64,000 nt of DNA from Xanthomonas fragariae (GCF_900183975.1 NZ_LT853882.1:1419501-1483500), one strand, 5' to 3'. Shown: positions 26,886-39,599, numbered from the stretch's first letter. The notes: generated from the sequence alone by a model not told the origin. A program made the numbers and translations.

Positions 26886-27387
26886 GCGTGCCAGCACATG
26901 GACGACCTTGCAGCAATTGAAGACGCGGCGCTGCCAGCGTTTGCAGGACCGTCTGGGCGAATGCAAGCGTGCGGTGGAGCAGTGCGACCGCGAGCTCGCC
27001 AGTTGCAGTCAAGAGGCCGACGCCTGCACCACGCGTCTGGCCGCGTTTGATGCTGCGCTAGTCGACAAGGCCGGCGTGGGTGATCCGATCGGCATCGACG
27101 CGATCCTGCAGCACCAAGGCTTTCGCGCAGTGCTGGACGAGCGCTGCCGTGCTGCAGAGCAAGCGCTAGCGATGGCCGGGCAGTCGTTGCAGAGCGCACG
27201 CGATGAGGCCGCATCTGTGCAACAAACATTGAGCAAGTTGCAGGCGCAGGCGGATGTGTATGCAGAAAAAGCTGCCAGTGCTCGCCGTGCCTGGCAAGCA
27301 CAACGCGAAGCGGCGGAGGAAGAAGACGCGATCGAAGCGTTGGTCTCGCGGCGCTTGCACCGTGCTGCGCGCGGAATGGGGCAATGA
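26878..27387 (+). CDS. hrpB7: HrpB7, ATPase stalk protein (YscO/FliJ-like)
   Basis: 169 aa, almost entirely coiled-coil: heptads rich in Gln, Arg, Ala and Glu run from about residue 10 to 160. It occupies the YscO/FliJ locus between hrcN and hrcT and presumably links the HrcN ring to HrcV. It overlaps hrcN by 8 bp and hrcT by 4 bp (ATGA). Confidence 0.93.
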   Translation: MRERASTWTTLQQLKTRRCQRLQDRLGECKRAVEQCDRELASCSQEADACTTRLAAFDAALVDKAGVGDPIGIDAILQHQGFRAVLDERCRAAEQALAMAGQSLQSARDEAASVQQTLSKLQAQADVYAEKAASARRAWQAQREAAEEEDAIEALVSRRLHRAARGMGQ

Positions 27388-28214
27388 ACGATACCGCCAA
27401 GGCCCTGCTAGCGCTTTCATCGCAAGGCGTGTCGCTGCTCACACTGCTGGCGCTGTGCGGGGTGCGCGTCTTCGTGATGTTCTCCGTGCTGCCGGCAACG
27501 GCGCAGGACAGTCTTCCCGGAATGGCGCGCAACGGCGTGATCTATGTGCTGAGTTCGTTCATCGCGTATGGACAACCGGCCGATGCGCTGGCCAGGATCG
27601 AAGCAGCCGGCCTGGTCGGTCTGGTGTTTAAGGAAGCCTTCATCGGCCTGCTGATCGGGTTTGCCGCATCGACGGTGTTCTGGGTTGCCGAAAGCGTGGG
27701 CCTGCTGATCGACGATGTGGCCGGTTACAACAATGTCCAGATGACCAATCCGCTGAGCGGTGAGCAGAGTACGCCAGTCTCCACAGTGTTGACGCAGTTG
27801 GCGATCGTGACCTTCTACGCGCTGGGCGGCATGCTGATGTTGCTTGGCGCGCTGTTCGAATCGTTTCGCTGGTGGCCGCTTAGCCAGCCCGCCCCGGACA
27901 TGGGAGCGGTCGCAGAGTCCTTCGTCGTCCAGCAGACCGACGGCATGATGGCCGCAATCGTCAAACTGTCCGCGCCAGTGATGCTGGTGCTGGTGCTGGT
28001 GGACTTGGCCATCGGCTTTGTGGCACGCGCAGCCGAGAAGTTGGAACCCTCGAATCTGAGTCAACCGATCCGTGGTGTGCTGGCGCTGCTGCTGCTTACC
28101 TTGCTCACCAGTGTTTTTATTGCACAGTCCGGTGAAGCACTCAGCTTCCTCCACTTTCAGCAGCAGTTGTACGATGCCGCAAACGCCGGCGGCAAGGGAG
28201 GCGCATCGCATTGA
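27384..28214 (+). CDS. hrcT: HrcT, export apparatus membrane protein
   Basis: 276 aa with six membrane helices, as in HrcT/YscT/FliR. The motif region FKEAFIGLLIGFAASTVFWVAESVGLLIDDVAGYNNVQMTNP is diagnostic. It completes the HrcR/S/T gate core. It is the last gene of the hrpB operon; a strong hairpin lies about 110 bp downstream, before hrcC. Confidence 0.96.
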   Translation: MNDTAKALLALSSQGVSLLTLLALCGVRVFVMFSVLPATAQDSLPGMARNGVIYVLSSFIAYGQPADALARIEAAGLVGLVFKEAFIGLLIGFAASTVFWVAESVGLLIDDVAGYNNVQMTNPLSGEQSTPVSTVLTQLAIVTFYALGGMLMLLGALFESFRWWPLSQPAPDMGAVAESFVVQQTDGMMAAIVKLSAPVMLVLVLVDLAIGFVARAAEKLEPSNLSQPIRGVLALLLLTLLTSVFIAQSGEALSFLHFQQQLYDAANAGGKGGASH

Positions 28215-28325
28215 TCTTTGTTGAGACATCAACAGCCTTGCGGTGCCTACACTGATCGCATGAGCTCGGATGTGCTGCCTAACGCTGTGGTTCGCAGCTC
28301 GGCACCATCCGGCGCGCAATCCCCC

Positions 28326-28354
28326 GGCCGGCGCCTGCATTCCAGGCGCCGGCC
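28326..28354 (+). terminator. Hairpin between hrcT and hrcC
   Basis: GGCCGGCGCCTG (28326-28337) pairs perfectly with CAGGCGCCGGCC (28343-28354) around a 5-base loop, followed by a pyrimidine-rich ATCTATTTTCTTTC stretch. It probably ends the hrpB operon while allowing some read-through to hrcC 38 bp further on. Confidence 0.65.
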
Positions 28355-28391
28355 CATCTATTTTCTTTCACTGCCTCGCAGAGGGAATGCA

Positions 28392-30212
28392 ATGGCATAC
28401 GCCTGTTCTCCAATTCACCACCATCGACGCGCGCCCTTGGGCGCTGCCTTGCTGCTTAGCCTGCTGCAGATGCTGCCGTCGCACGCCAATGCCGCGCCGG
28501 TGCCGTGGCACTCGCGCACCTTTAAATATGTCGCCGACCACAAGGATCTCAAGGAAGTGCTGCGCGATCTGTCCGCCAGCCAATCCATCACCACCTGGAT
28601 TTCACCGGAGGTGACTGGCACGCTCAGTGGCAAGTTTGAGGCCACGCCGCAGAGATTTCTTGACGATTTATCTGGAACATTCGGTTTCGTCTGGTACTAC
28701 GACGGTGCCGTGCTCAGAATCTGGGGCGCGAACGAGTCCAAAAATGCGACCTTGAGTTTAGGCGCCGCATCGACGAGTGCGTTGCGCGATGCGCTTGCGC
28801 GCATGCGGCTGGAAGATCCGCGTTTTCCGATCCGCTACGACGAGGCTGCGCACGTGGCGGTGGTGTCCGGCCCGCCGGGCTATGTGGATACCGTCACAGC
28901 GATCGCCAAGCAGGTCGAGCAGGGCGCGCGCCAACGCGACGCTACCGAAGTGCAGGTGTTTCAGCTGCATTATGCGCAGGCGGCCGACCACACCACCCGC
29001 ATCGGTGGGCAGGACCTCCAGGTCCCGGGCATGGCCAGCTTGTTGCGCAGCATTTACGGCGTGCGTGGCGCGTCAACTGCGGCGCTGCCCGGGCCGGGTG
29101 CTAATTTCGGGCGAGTCCAACCGGTCGGCGGTGGCTCGTCCAATACCTTCGGCAACGCTGCTCAAGGCCCGAGTGGCGGTGGCGGCAGCAGCGGCATCCT
29201 TGGGTTGCCTGCGTCGTGGTTCGGCGGTGGAGCGCCGTCCGATCGGGCTCCGGTCAGTCCGCCTTTGCCGGGCAGTGGCACCAATGCGCCGGCCAGCGTG
29301 TGGCCGGAGATGAGCCAGGCCCGCCGCGATGCTCCGCTGACAGTGGACGCAGGCAGCGGCGGCGAGCTGGCGTCCGACGCGCCGGTGATCGAAGCCGACC
29401 CCCGCACCAACGCCATCCTCATTCGTGACCGCCCGGAGCGGATGGCCGCCTACACCAGTTTGATCCAGCAGCTCGACAACCGCCCCAAGCTGCTGCAGAT
29501 CGATGCTACCATCATCGAGATCCGCGATGGCGCTATGCAGGATCTCGGCGTCGACTGGCGTTTCCACAGCCGGCGTGTGGATGTGCAGACCGGCGACGGG
29601 CGTGGCGATCAGCTGGGTTATGACGGCGTGCTGAGCGGTGCGGCTGCTGCAGGTGCCACCGCTCCGTTGGGAGGTACGTTTACGGCTGTTCTGGGGGACG
29701 CTGGTCGTTACCTAATGACACGTGTGTCGGCGCTCGAGCAGACCAATAAGGCCAAGATCGTGTCCACCCCGCAGGTTGCGACGCTGGACAACGTGGAAGC
29801 GGTGATGGATCACAAGCAACAGGCATTCGTGCGTGTCAGCGGTTATGCGTCCGCAGACCTCTACAACCTGTCTGCAGGCGTGTCGCTGCGCGTATTGCCG
29901 AGTGTGGTGCCGGGGTCGCCAAACGGACAGATGCGGCTAGATGTGCGTATCGAAGACGGGCAGTTGGGCACCGATACAGTCGACGGCATTCCCGTCATCA
30001 CTTCCAGCGAAATCACCACGCAGGCGTTCGTCAACGAAGGCCAGAGTCTGCTGATTGCCGGTTATGCTTCCGACACCGATCAGACGGATCTGAACAAGGT
30101 GCCCGGCCTGTCCAAGATTCCGCTGCTTGGCAACCTGTTCAAGCATCGCCAGAAGAGCGGGTCGCGGCTGCAGCGGTTGTTCTTGCTAACGCCGCATATC
30201 GTCTCGCCCTGA
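28392..30212 (+). CDS. hrcC: HrcC, outer-membrane secretin
   Basis: 606 aa from ATG 28392, chosen for the signal peptide (RRAPLGAALLLSLLQMLPSHANA) and the matching family length. N-terminal N0/N1 domains (YVADHKDLKEVLRDLSASQSITTWISPEVTG), a Gly/Ser-rich loop around residues 240-300, then the secretin barrel with VSTPQVATLDNVEA and the C-terminal RLFLLTPHIV. It forms the outer ring channel. No perfect PIP box is seen directly upstream (a TTCGC at 28291 has no partner). Confidence 0.96.
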   Translation: MAYACSPIHHHRRAPLGAALLLSLLQMLPSHANAAPVPWHSRTFKYVADHKDLKEVLRDLSASQSITTWISPEVTGTLSGKFEATPQRFLDDLSGTFGFVWYYDGAVLRIWGANESKNATLSLGAASTSALRDALARMRLEDPRFPIRYDEAAHVAVVSGPPGYVDTVTAIAKQVEQGARQRDATEVQVFQLHYAQAADHTTRIGGQDLQVPGMASLLRSIYGVRGASTAALPGPGANFGRVQPVGGGSSNTFGNAAQGPSGGGGSSGILGLPASWFGGGAPSDRAPVSPPLPGSGTNAPASVWPEMSQARRDAPLTVDAGSGGELASDAPVIEADPRTNAILIRDRPERMAAYTSLIQQLDNRPKLLQIDATIIEIRDGAMQDLGVDWRFHSRRVDVQTGDGRGDQLGYDGVLSGAAAAGATAPLGGTFTAVLGDAGRYLMTRVSALEQTNKAKIVSTPQVATLDNVEAVMDHKQQAFVRVSGYASADLYNLSAGVSLRVLPSVVPGSPNGQMRLDVRIEDGQLGTDTVDGIPVITSSEITTQAFVNEGQSLLIAGYASDTDQTDLNKVPGLSKIPLLGNLFKHRQKSGSRLQRLFLLTPHIVSP

Positions 30213-30289
30213 GCAACGCTCCGGGCGCAAAACAACTGTTAAAACATTCAAGCTGCCGCAGGTCGCGGCAACTTGAATGCTTCGGTCGA

Positions 30290-30673
30290 TCAAGCTTGGC
30301 CGGTGCCGGTAGACAGGTTAGAATTGAAACTGCTGCCAAAACCGCCGTTGCCGCCGTTTTGACCCTGCAGCAGCTGAGTAATAATCCCCATCAGCATCTG
30401 CGTCAACGCCGACAAACCACCACCGGTGCCGCCCTGCTGCCCGGTCTGCTGTCCTCCGTTGTTTCCAGAGCCCTGACTCGCGTCGCTGCCCTGATCGCTG
30501 CCCTGGCTCTGCTGCATCAGCAACATGATTAACATGCTGAGGAACTGATCCAGTTGCTGCTCGGAGCCAGCCGAAGAGGGGTTCTGATTGTTGGTTTCGG
30601 ATTGCTGCGGCCCGATGCCATTCGTCTGAAAGTTGCTGACATTCGAAAATTTATTTCCGATAGATGAGTCCAT
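30290..30673 (-). CDS. hpa1: Hpa1 harpin
   Basis: 127 aa from ATG 30673 (MDSSIGNKFSNVSNFQ). A classic harpin: no Cys; Gly-, Gln- and Ser-rich; two amphipathic helices (QLDQFLSMLIMLLMQQ and LSALTQMLMGIITQLLQ) separated by a Gly/Gln linker. It is secreted by the T3SS, helps translocation and elicits a hypersensitive response in plants. A PIP promoter drives it, leaving a leader of about 95 bases. The 77-bp gap to hrcC carries an AAGCTTGAATG-type inverted repeat that could end both transcripts. Confidence 0.94.
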   Translation of the reverse strand: MDSSIGNKFSNVSNFQTNGIGPQQSETNNQNPSSAGSEQQLDQFLSMLIMLLMQQSQGSDQGSDASQGSGNNGGQQTGQQGGTGGGLSALTQMLMGIITQLLQGQNGGNGGFGSSFNSNLSTGTGQA

Positions 30674-30773
30674 GGTGATTCCCGTCTCATGTAGTTGAAA
30701 TGAATACATATCGGATTGCCGGTAAGCTGCATCGGCAAAGTCGGAGCGGGGGCGTTTTGCCACCCCCGACTGC

Positions 30774-30835
30774 AAAGTAGAAGAGACAACGCCGGTGCGC
30801 ATGCCAGGATGCGAAAGCACGCTTTTACTTGCGAA
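30774..30835 (-). promoter_or_regulatory. PIP box and -10 for hpa1
   Basis: On the minus strand, TTCGC-N15-TTCGC (30835 to 30811), then TACTTT (30779 to 30774) after 31 bp. The same -10 hexamer is used by the hrcQ promoter. Confidence 0.9.
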
Positions 30836-30900
30836 CTTGATTGCAAGAAATGCCTGGGGCCCTGCAAAAATCGCGGTGTTGCAGCGACGCGCCTCGTGAT

Positions 30901-30962
30901 TTCGTTTGCGTCGTAGGCGTTTCGTTCGCTTTGTCCATGCGTGTAAAGAGCACGGTTATAGT
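30901..30962 (+). promoter_or_regulatory. PIP box and -10 for hpa2
   Basis: TTCGT-N15-TTCGT (30901-30925) with TATAGT (30957-30962) after 31 bp. It is divergent from the hpa1 promoter. The start codon is about 170 bases downstream, so the leader is long unless the upstream ATG at 31048 is used. Confidence 0.8.
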
Positions 30963-31134
30963 TTGGCAATCGAGCGGTCGTTGGACGACCGGGTGCTGCG
31001 TGCCACGCCGCTTACCTTGCTGAATCAATAACGATTAGGTAACAGATATGATAGCTACCGATGCGCTGGCGACGTGTCCGTCTATGCAAGCCGCAGGTCT
31101 TTGGCGTCCACAGCGGTGGGCCACATTTTCCAGA

Positions 31135-31620
31135 ATGATGCGGGCAGGCGAATGGTGGCGCGCGCGCGATCCCCAGCACAATGCCGCCCCTCGCCGACGC
31201 GGGTTGATTGCGGTGGCCTTGCTGTGCGCTGCGCCGCTCGCACGCGCAGACTGCTTTGAAGAAGCCGCCGGCTATCAACATGTCAATCCGTGGGTTTTAC
31301 GCGCCATTGCGTGGCAGGAATCACGCGGCCGTGCCGACGCAATCCATCGCAACAACAACGGCACCATTGACTATGGAAAGATGCAGATCAACTCGATCCA
31401 CCTGCGGCGTCTTTCCAGTTACGGCATTTCCAGTGACGCGTTGATGCAGCCTTGCGTCAGCGTGTATGTGGCCGCCTGGCGGCTGCGTGAGATGACCAAT
31501 AAATACGGCAATACCTGGGCCGCCGTGGGCGCCTATCATTCCGAAACGCCTGCGGAGCGCGAAAAATATGCGCGTGCCATTCACGGAATTCTGATCAAGC
31601 GTGGCGTGGTCGTCGAATGA
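31135..31620 (+). CDS. hpa2: Hpa2, lytic transglycosylase
   Basis: 161 aa from ATG 31135 (MMRAGEWW...); I prefer this start because the basic N-terminus then leads into a signal helix (GLIAVALLCAAPLARADC). The in-frame ATG at 31048 would bury the signal. The domain is SLT-type: AIAWQESRGRADAIHRN with the catalytic Glu, then YGKMQINS and YGNTWAAVGAYHS. It opens peptidoglycan locally for the T3SS. It is transcribed divergently from hpa1. Confidence 0.92.
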   Translation: MMRAGEWWRARDPQHNAAPRRRGLIAVALLCAAPLARADCFEEAAGYQHVNPWVLRAIAWQESRGRADAIHRNNNGTIDYGKMQINSIHLRRLSSYGISSDALMQPCVSVYVAAWRLREMTNKYGNTWAAVGAYHSETPAEREKYARAIHGILIKRGVVVE

Positions 31621-31754
31621 CGCAGCAGCAGCGTGTGTCATGCATAGCCCGCAATGCACAAACTGCGATACACAATGCGTAGTACAAAGTGCTCGCGCCG
31701 GCAGCGCGATGACCGGCAATAGCCGCACGCGACGCTAACACCGTGTGGGTTGGT

Positions 31755-31770
31755 CGCCGCGCTTGCGGCG
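31755..31770 (+). terminator. Short hairpin after hpa2
   Basis: CGCCGC-GCTT-GCGGCG, a perfect 6-bp stem 134 bp past the hpa2 stop, just before a miniature inverted-repeat element. No T run, so it is a weak candidate. Confidence 0.3.
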
Positions 31771-31776
31771 CTTAGC

Positions 31777-31920
31777 CAGACTGATAACACGTAGCGAGCA
31801 ATCGTCAGGCTGGCGCGGCCGGTGCTCGGAATCGGCATGTACCGCTCGTACACTGCGTTTCCGCCGCGCCGTCCCCACCCACTTGGCGGACTGCTCGCTA
31901 CGTTTTGTTAGCCACTCTTA
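31777..31920. repeat. Miniature inverted-repeat element (copy B)
   Basis: About 144 bp. The right end GTTTTGTTAGCCACTCTTA is intact and the left end is eroded (CTGATAACACG), but the subterminal inverted repeat ACGTAGCGAGCA is preserved at both ends. The core GCGCGGCCGGTGCTCGGAAT is shared with the other copies. The last three bases (TTA, 31918-31920) form the stop codon of the effector-like pseudogene. Confidence 0.75.
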
Positions 31921-33556
31921 CTCGCTCTGCGAAGAAGGCGTGCGGTGTCGCGCTTCGGCTTCGCGTACTACAGCCTTGGCCTGCCAGGTGGCGCCGATGG
32001 TCTTGTATTGCATGCCGGCGACAACGCCGGATACCGTATTGGAGAGCAACGCGCTGCGTGTGGGCGACAACCCCAGCCACGCACCAATCATGTTGATGGC
32101 GGTCCCGAGTGCGATATTTGAGTTGAGTGAAGCGGTCTGTGCGATCGACTGATCCATGACCCGCTCGTAGTCCTCGCGCTTGCCCTTCAATGCAGGGTCC
32201 CAAAATTGCTGTGTCCCAGCCTCGTCGGCTTCGTGCTGAGTAACGTTGAGCCAATCCAGCGTTTCTATGCCGACATTCAATGCAGTGATCACCGCTGATT
32301 GACGCAAGATCACATCGGTCGCTGCTTGGTCTTTGGTGAAAGAAGAGTGCAGGCTGGCCCAGCGTTGCCCGGCCCCCGCAAAGTCCGGCGATGCCAGCTC
32401 ATGGGCTGCCAGGTTTGTCAGTACGTTGACCATGCCATAGAACCTTCCGGCGCTGGTGATGCGCGGATCGCTGATGCCGCCATTGGTGGAGCCGCGCATT
32501 CCTAACATGCGGAAGGTCGCCTGGATGGTGTCGCGCGCTGCGGTATAGGCTCCGATCTTCAGATCGGTGACCAGCAGTCTGGCGGCTATCTCTGGTTGGC
32601 CCGATGTCCTGCCGACCCCACCCACGATGATGTTGCTCAGGATGCCGCCCAGCGCGAGCCTCGTGACCAGGTCCGAATACTGTTTCTGTTCGGCTTTCTT
32701 GTGATTGCGTTCGTCGTCGGACAACGCATCCCACTGTTCGCGACTGAGATTGTGGAAGCCTCGCGCAGCCGCGTCGGGATTGCGGTTCTCGCCGTTGCTT
32801 CACAGCGTATGCAGCGCCATCTGCAATGTGCCCGACACTGCCTGTATGGCGACGACCGCTTCGGGTGGAAGCTGACGGAGAGCGGCAAACAATCCTTCGC
32901 CAAGCAAACTCGCGCGCGAATGTGGTCGGTCCCACGGCGGTAGTCTGGTGGACCAGATGCTCCAGCGCCGCACCCAGGTATTGCGTGTCGAAACTGATCA
33001 GGCGCAAGCCACGCGCAGCTGCCGCCACCGCTGTGGCGGTTGGTCCAAGCGCAGTGCGCACGCCACGCGCCGCTCCGGTTCCGATCGATGCGGCCAGCGT
33101 TCCCAGGCGCTTGACGGGTGTCGTTGCTGCTGTTGCTGCCGCAAGTGCAGGTGTGTGCGCTTGCGGGGTGGGCGGGATAGGGTGTTCGTGAAGGATGGGA
33201 GGCGTGTCCAACGGTTCCAGGAAGTTTCTGGCGCTCTGGAAGGACTCGCTGTCGCTATGTTCGCTGTGCAGTATCGACGCGCCCGAGGTTTGCGGCAGCG
33301 GGCTTTCGCCGGTGCCGCCATTCCGATCTGCCGTGCTGCCAGATCCGCTGGCGCCCTGCGAGTTGGGGCGTGGCCTGGAGAGGCTGGGGGCTCGGCCGAG
33401 CGCTGGTGCAGGGTCCGCCGGGTATGCTTGCGTCTCAGCGTGCTGCTGCTGTATCTCGATCACGATGTCTGCGCTGTTCAATCGTAGTGGCCGGGAAGCA
33501 CGAGTTGAAGGGGGCCTCGTCACGGCATGTCCTCGCTTTGGGGAAAGGCGGCGCAC
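31918..33556 (-). pseudogene. Degraded type III effector-like gene
   Basis: About 545 codons on the minus strand, broken twice. Frame one runs from 33556 (Ser/Pro-rich N-terminus, then LGTLAASIGTGAARGVRTALG) to VGPTTFAR. A one-base frameshift near 32910 follows, then SLLGEGLFAALRQLPPEAVV to MALHTL, an in-frame TGA (32802-32800), and the same frame continues as NGENRNPDAAARGFHNLSREQWDAL to the end, with hydrophobic segments (ALGGILSNIIVGGVG, LSNTVSGVVAGM). It is not obviously a copy of the XopF-like gene, though a short SNII-containing segment is similar. XopF- or XopB-type ancestry is possible but unproven. Confidence 0.7.
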
Positions 33557-33747
33557 TGCTGCCCGGGCTTGTGGGGCCGCTGATGTGCGGCGCTGACGGC
33601 CGACACATCCTTCGATGAACGCATGGCAGTGCCGGCTTCGATTGCAGTGCTGAGGTCGCTGGTGGCCGTGCTACGCGTCGATTGACGCGACAACGCAGGG
33701 GACGTTCGAGCGCAGGCGCGGTGCGACGTACGTGCCGTCATCAACGG

Positions 33748-33885
33748 TAAGAGTGGCCAAAAAATTACTGCGCTCATCGCTAGGCGGGCGCGGCCGGTGC
33801 TCGGAATCGGCATGTACCACGCGTACACGGTGGTTCCTCCGCGCCGTCCTGGCGACCGCTCGCTAAGTTTTGTTAGCCGCTCTAA
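33748..33885. repeat. Miniature inverted-repeat element (copy C)
   Basis: About 138 bp. Left end TAAGAGTGGCCAAAAAA, right end GTTTTGTTAGCCGCTC (33867-33882), interior GGGCGCGGCCGGTGCTCGGAAT...GCATGTACCACGCGTACAC. It lies 190 bp upstream of the effector-like pseudogene and only a few bases from a PIP-like site. Confidence 0.8.
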
Positions 33886-33888
33886 AGT

Positions 33889-33913
33889 GCGAACTGCTCA
33901 GCGTGCAATCGAA
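33889..33913 (-). promoter_or_regulatory. PIP-like box cut off from its gene by an element
   Basis: On the minus strand, TTCGA-N15-TTCGC: spacing is perfect, with one base outside the TTCGB consensus. It points at the effector-like pseudogene, but the element at 33748-33885 lies between. The position where a -10 should be falls inside the element. Confidence 0.5.
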
Positions 33914-34374
33914 GTGCTCAGGCGTGTCCTGGCATTTGCGGCCACCTTGTGTGGCATGCGTCATCGTCGTGAGTGAGCTGAAAATTACATGATGCAAAAG
34001 AACGCAGACGCATCGTTGCGAAAGGCTGGGGCCTTAAAGGAACCTGGCGTCACATTGAACGGACGACATATGCGTGCTTTGCTGCACGTTTTCGTCGTCA
34101 CACACGCATCTGCGCACGTTCCCGGCGCCGCCACACCATGCGTTGCGCGCTCGAGGTTCGGCTGCGTGGATTCGGGCTGCTGTTAGCCGCCGCGACCGGC
34201 GCTTTGCGCAACCGGTCGCCTCAACGGATTGTCAGTGGCCGGACGTAGGCGGGCATCTCCGGCACTGACGGCTGAACTGGCTTTTGTTGCCAAGGCACAA
34301 GCCAGCAGCGATACCGAAACATCGGCGCGCAACAATCGATGGTGACAAAAATCCTCAGATCACAAACCCGATCC
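33914..34374. other. Non-coding gap between the hrp region and core genes
   Basis: About 460 bp in which I see no gene. The only structure is GCGACCGG (34192-34199) pairing with CCGGTCGC (34212-34219), a terminator-like hairpin of unclear ownership. Confidence 0.5.
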
Positions 34375-35232
34375 TCAGAACACCAACGACGACATCTTGC
34401 GCCGATAGCGGCCGACCAGATCATCGTCTTCGATCACGCGGAACGCATCGATCAGGCTGCGCCGCGGCAGATTGTCGTCGAAGGCGCGGTCCTGCCGCAG
34501 CATCTCCAGAAACTGCTCCAACGCGGCTTCGTCGTTGCCGTCGAGCAGATGGCGCACGCCGAGCAGATGACGCGCACGCAGGTCGGCGCCGTTGGCGGCC
34601 ACGGCCCCCTGCAGTGCGTCGGCATCAGGTGCGTCCTTGAGCACATTGGCAAAGCTCAAGCGGGCCTTGGCGCGGACTGCGCGGTCGTCGGTGGCCAGGT
34701 TGGCGGGCAGGGCGTCGATCAACTGTTCGGCCTCGGTTGTGTCGCCGGTCTTGAGCAGCGCCAGTGCCAGGTCCAGCTTGAGTTCGTGCTTGTCCGGCTC
34801 GGCAGCGATCGCCTCACGTAGCGCGGCGGCCTGCGCATGCGGGTCCAGCGGCGCCAGCGGCAGTTCTTCGACCACCTGCGGCTCGGCCGGCAGCACGCCG
34901 TGCTGGGTCAGAAACTCGCGCACCTGGCCTTCCGACATCACGCCCGGGAAACCATCGACCAGTTCGCCGCCCTTGACCAAGAATACCGTCGGCACCGACC
35001 GGATTTGGAACGCCGCAGCGGTCTGTTGCTCTTTGTCCACATCGACCTTGGCCAGCTCGAACGCACCGTTGTAGTCGGCGGCGAGCTTTTCCAGGATCGG
35101 CGTCAGCGATTTGCACGGGCCGCACCAAGTGGCCCAGAAATCTACCAGCACTGGTGTCGTCAACGATTTCTGCAGGACCTCGGCCTCGAAGGTGTCGGTG
35201 GTGGCATCGAATACGTGCGGCTTGTCGGACAT
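34375..35232 (-). CDS. cnoX: CnoX-type chaperedoxin (thioredoxin plus TPR)
   Basis: 285 aa from ATG 35232. The N-terminal thioredoxin fold has active site WCGPC (Cys 37 and Cys 40); the C-terminal 150 residues are a TPR-like region (DPHAQAAALREAIAAEPDKHELKLDLALALLKTGDTTEAEQLIDALP). This is the YbbN/CnoX architecture: a cytoplasmic protein that protects clients from oxidation and hands them to GroEL. Unlike the E. coli form, this one keeps both cysteines. Confidence 0.88.
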   Translation of the reverse strand: MSDKPHVFDATTDTFEAEVLQKSLTTPVLVDFWATWCGPCKSLTPILEKLAADYNGAFELAKVDVDKEQQTAAAFQIRSVPTVFLVKGGELVDGFPGVMSEGQVREFLTQHGVLPAEPQVVEELPLAPLDPHAQAAALREAIAAEPDKHELKLDLALALLKTGDTTEAEQLIDALPANLATDDRAVRAKARLSFANVLKDAPDADALQGAVAANGADLRARHLLGVRHLLDGNDEAALEQFLEMLRQDRAFDDNLPRRSLIDAFRVIEDDDLVGRYRRKMSSLVF

Positions 35233-35438
35233 GAGCTTCCTGAAAAGATGACGGGAACAGTGTGACGTAATGGTGGCAAACCCGGCCGACACAAGGTTGG
35301 TCGAGATGAGGCCAACTGGCGCAGACCGGCGATCACCAGATCGGCCGCGACCGTTCAGGGGGTTCTCGCCATGCCCGCCCGGCACGAAAATGCCGCTTTC
35401 TGGTGGTGCATCACGCGCACCCGCGTTGGAGCAACGCA

Positions 35439-38766
<3,328 letters not shown>

Positions 38767-38948
38767 GTGGTCGTGATTCGGGTGCGCTGCCAAGGCGGGC
38801 TCGGGTCGATTGTTCCAGCAGCGCGTGGCGATGCATTCGCCATCCCGGTCGTTGCAGTATGCTGCGGCGATCTCAAGCCCCGTTCACGCGGTGTCGGGCA
38901 GGCTGGCCGCCTGTTGCCGCCGCCGGGGCGCTCATCCAGACTGTGCCC

Positions 38949-39599
38949 ATGATTCGATTTCCTACTGCCTTCGCTGCGTCCCTCGTGCTCGTCTCGAGCC
39001 TCACCGCGTGCGGATTTCATCTGCGCAATTCGCTTGCGCTGCCGCCCGATACACCGGCAGTGAAGGTGCAGTCCGCGGTGCAGTACAGCGAACTGTCCAA
39101 GTTGCTGCGGCGTGGCCTCAAGGCCGCGGGCGCCACGCTGGCCGACGAAGATGCCAAGACCGGCTTTGTGCAGGTGCAGGTGTCGTCCGAGCGTTGGGGC
39201 GACCTGCCGATCGCCATCGACAGCCAGGGCCGTGCGCAGGAATACAGCCTGCGCTACGCCGCCATCTTCTCCGTTACCACCGCCAACGGTTCGGTGCTGG
39301 TGCCGCAGCAGGTGATCGAGCTGTCGCGCGATTACGTGTCGCCGCCGGTAGACGCTACCGGTACCGCGACCGAGCGCGAGATCCTCGCAGACGAATTGCG
39401 CAAGGACATGTCCGCCTCGATCCTGCGCCGCATCGATAGCGTGGTGCGTGCGCGTTTGCAGCGCGGCGAAACCCTGGAAAGCACGCCGACTGCGCCGCTG
39501 CCGCAGGCCCCCACGCCGCAGGTGCAGCCGTCGCCAGCGCCTGAATCAAACGTGCCGGCCGCTTTGCCGCCTGCGCCGCAGCCGTCGTCCAACAACTGA
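38949..39599 (+). CDS. lptE: LptE, LPS assembly lipoprotein
   Basis: 216 aa from ATG 38949, giving signal peptide and lipobox LTACGFHLRN, the hallmark of LptE (RlpB). It sits inside the LptD barrel in the outer membrane and receives LPS. The C-terminal 45 residues are a Pro/Ala/Gln-rich tail. The standard leuS-lptE-holA order is kept. The 182-bp gap after leuS holds no gene. Confidence 0.95.
   Translation: MIRFPTAFAASLVLVSSLTACGFHLRNSLALPPDTPAVKVQSAVQYSELSKLLRRGLKAAGATLADEDAKTGFVQVQVSSERWGDLPIAIDSQGRAQEYSLRYAAIFSVTTANGSVLVPQQVIELSRDYVSPPVDATGTATEREILADELRKDMSASILRRIDSVVRARLQRGETLESTPTAPLPQAPTPQVQPSPAPESNVPAALPPAPQPSSNN

Noticed and set aside
28291..28315. Possible PIP box before hrcC
   Set aside because: TTCGC at 28291 is followed 15 bp later by GGCGC, not TTCGB; too weak to call.
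29073..29567. Minus-strand frame within hrcC
   Set aside because: Antisense to the secretin; no independent evidence.
33989..34186. Small plus-strand frame in the gap after the effector pseudogene
   Set aside because: Ordinary codon pattern is absent, no ribosome binding site, no similarity I recognise.
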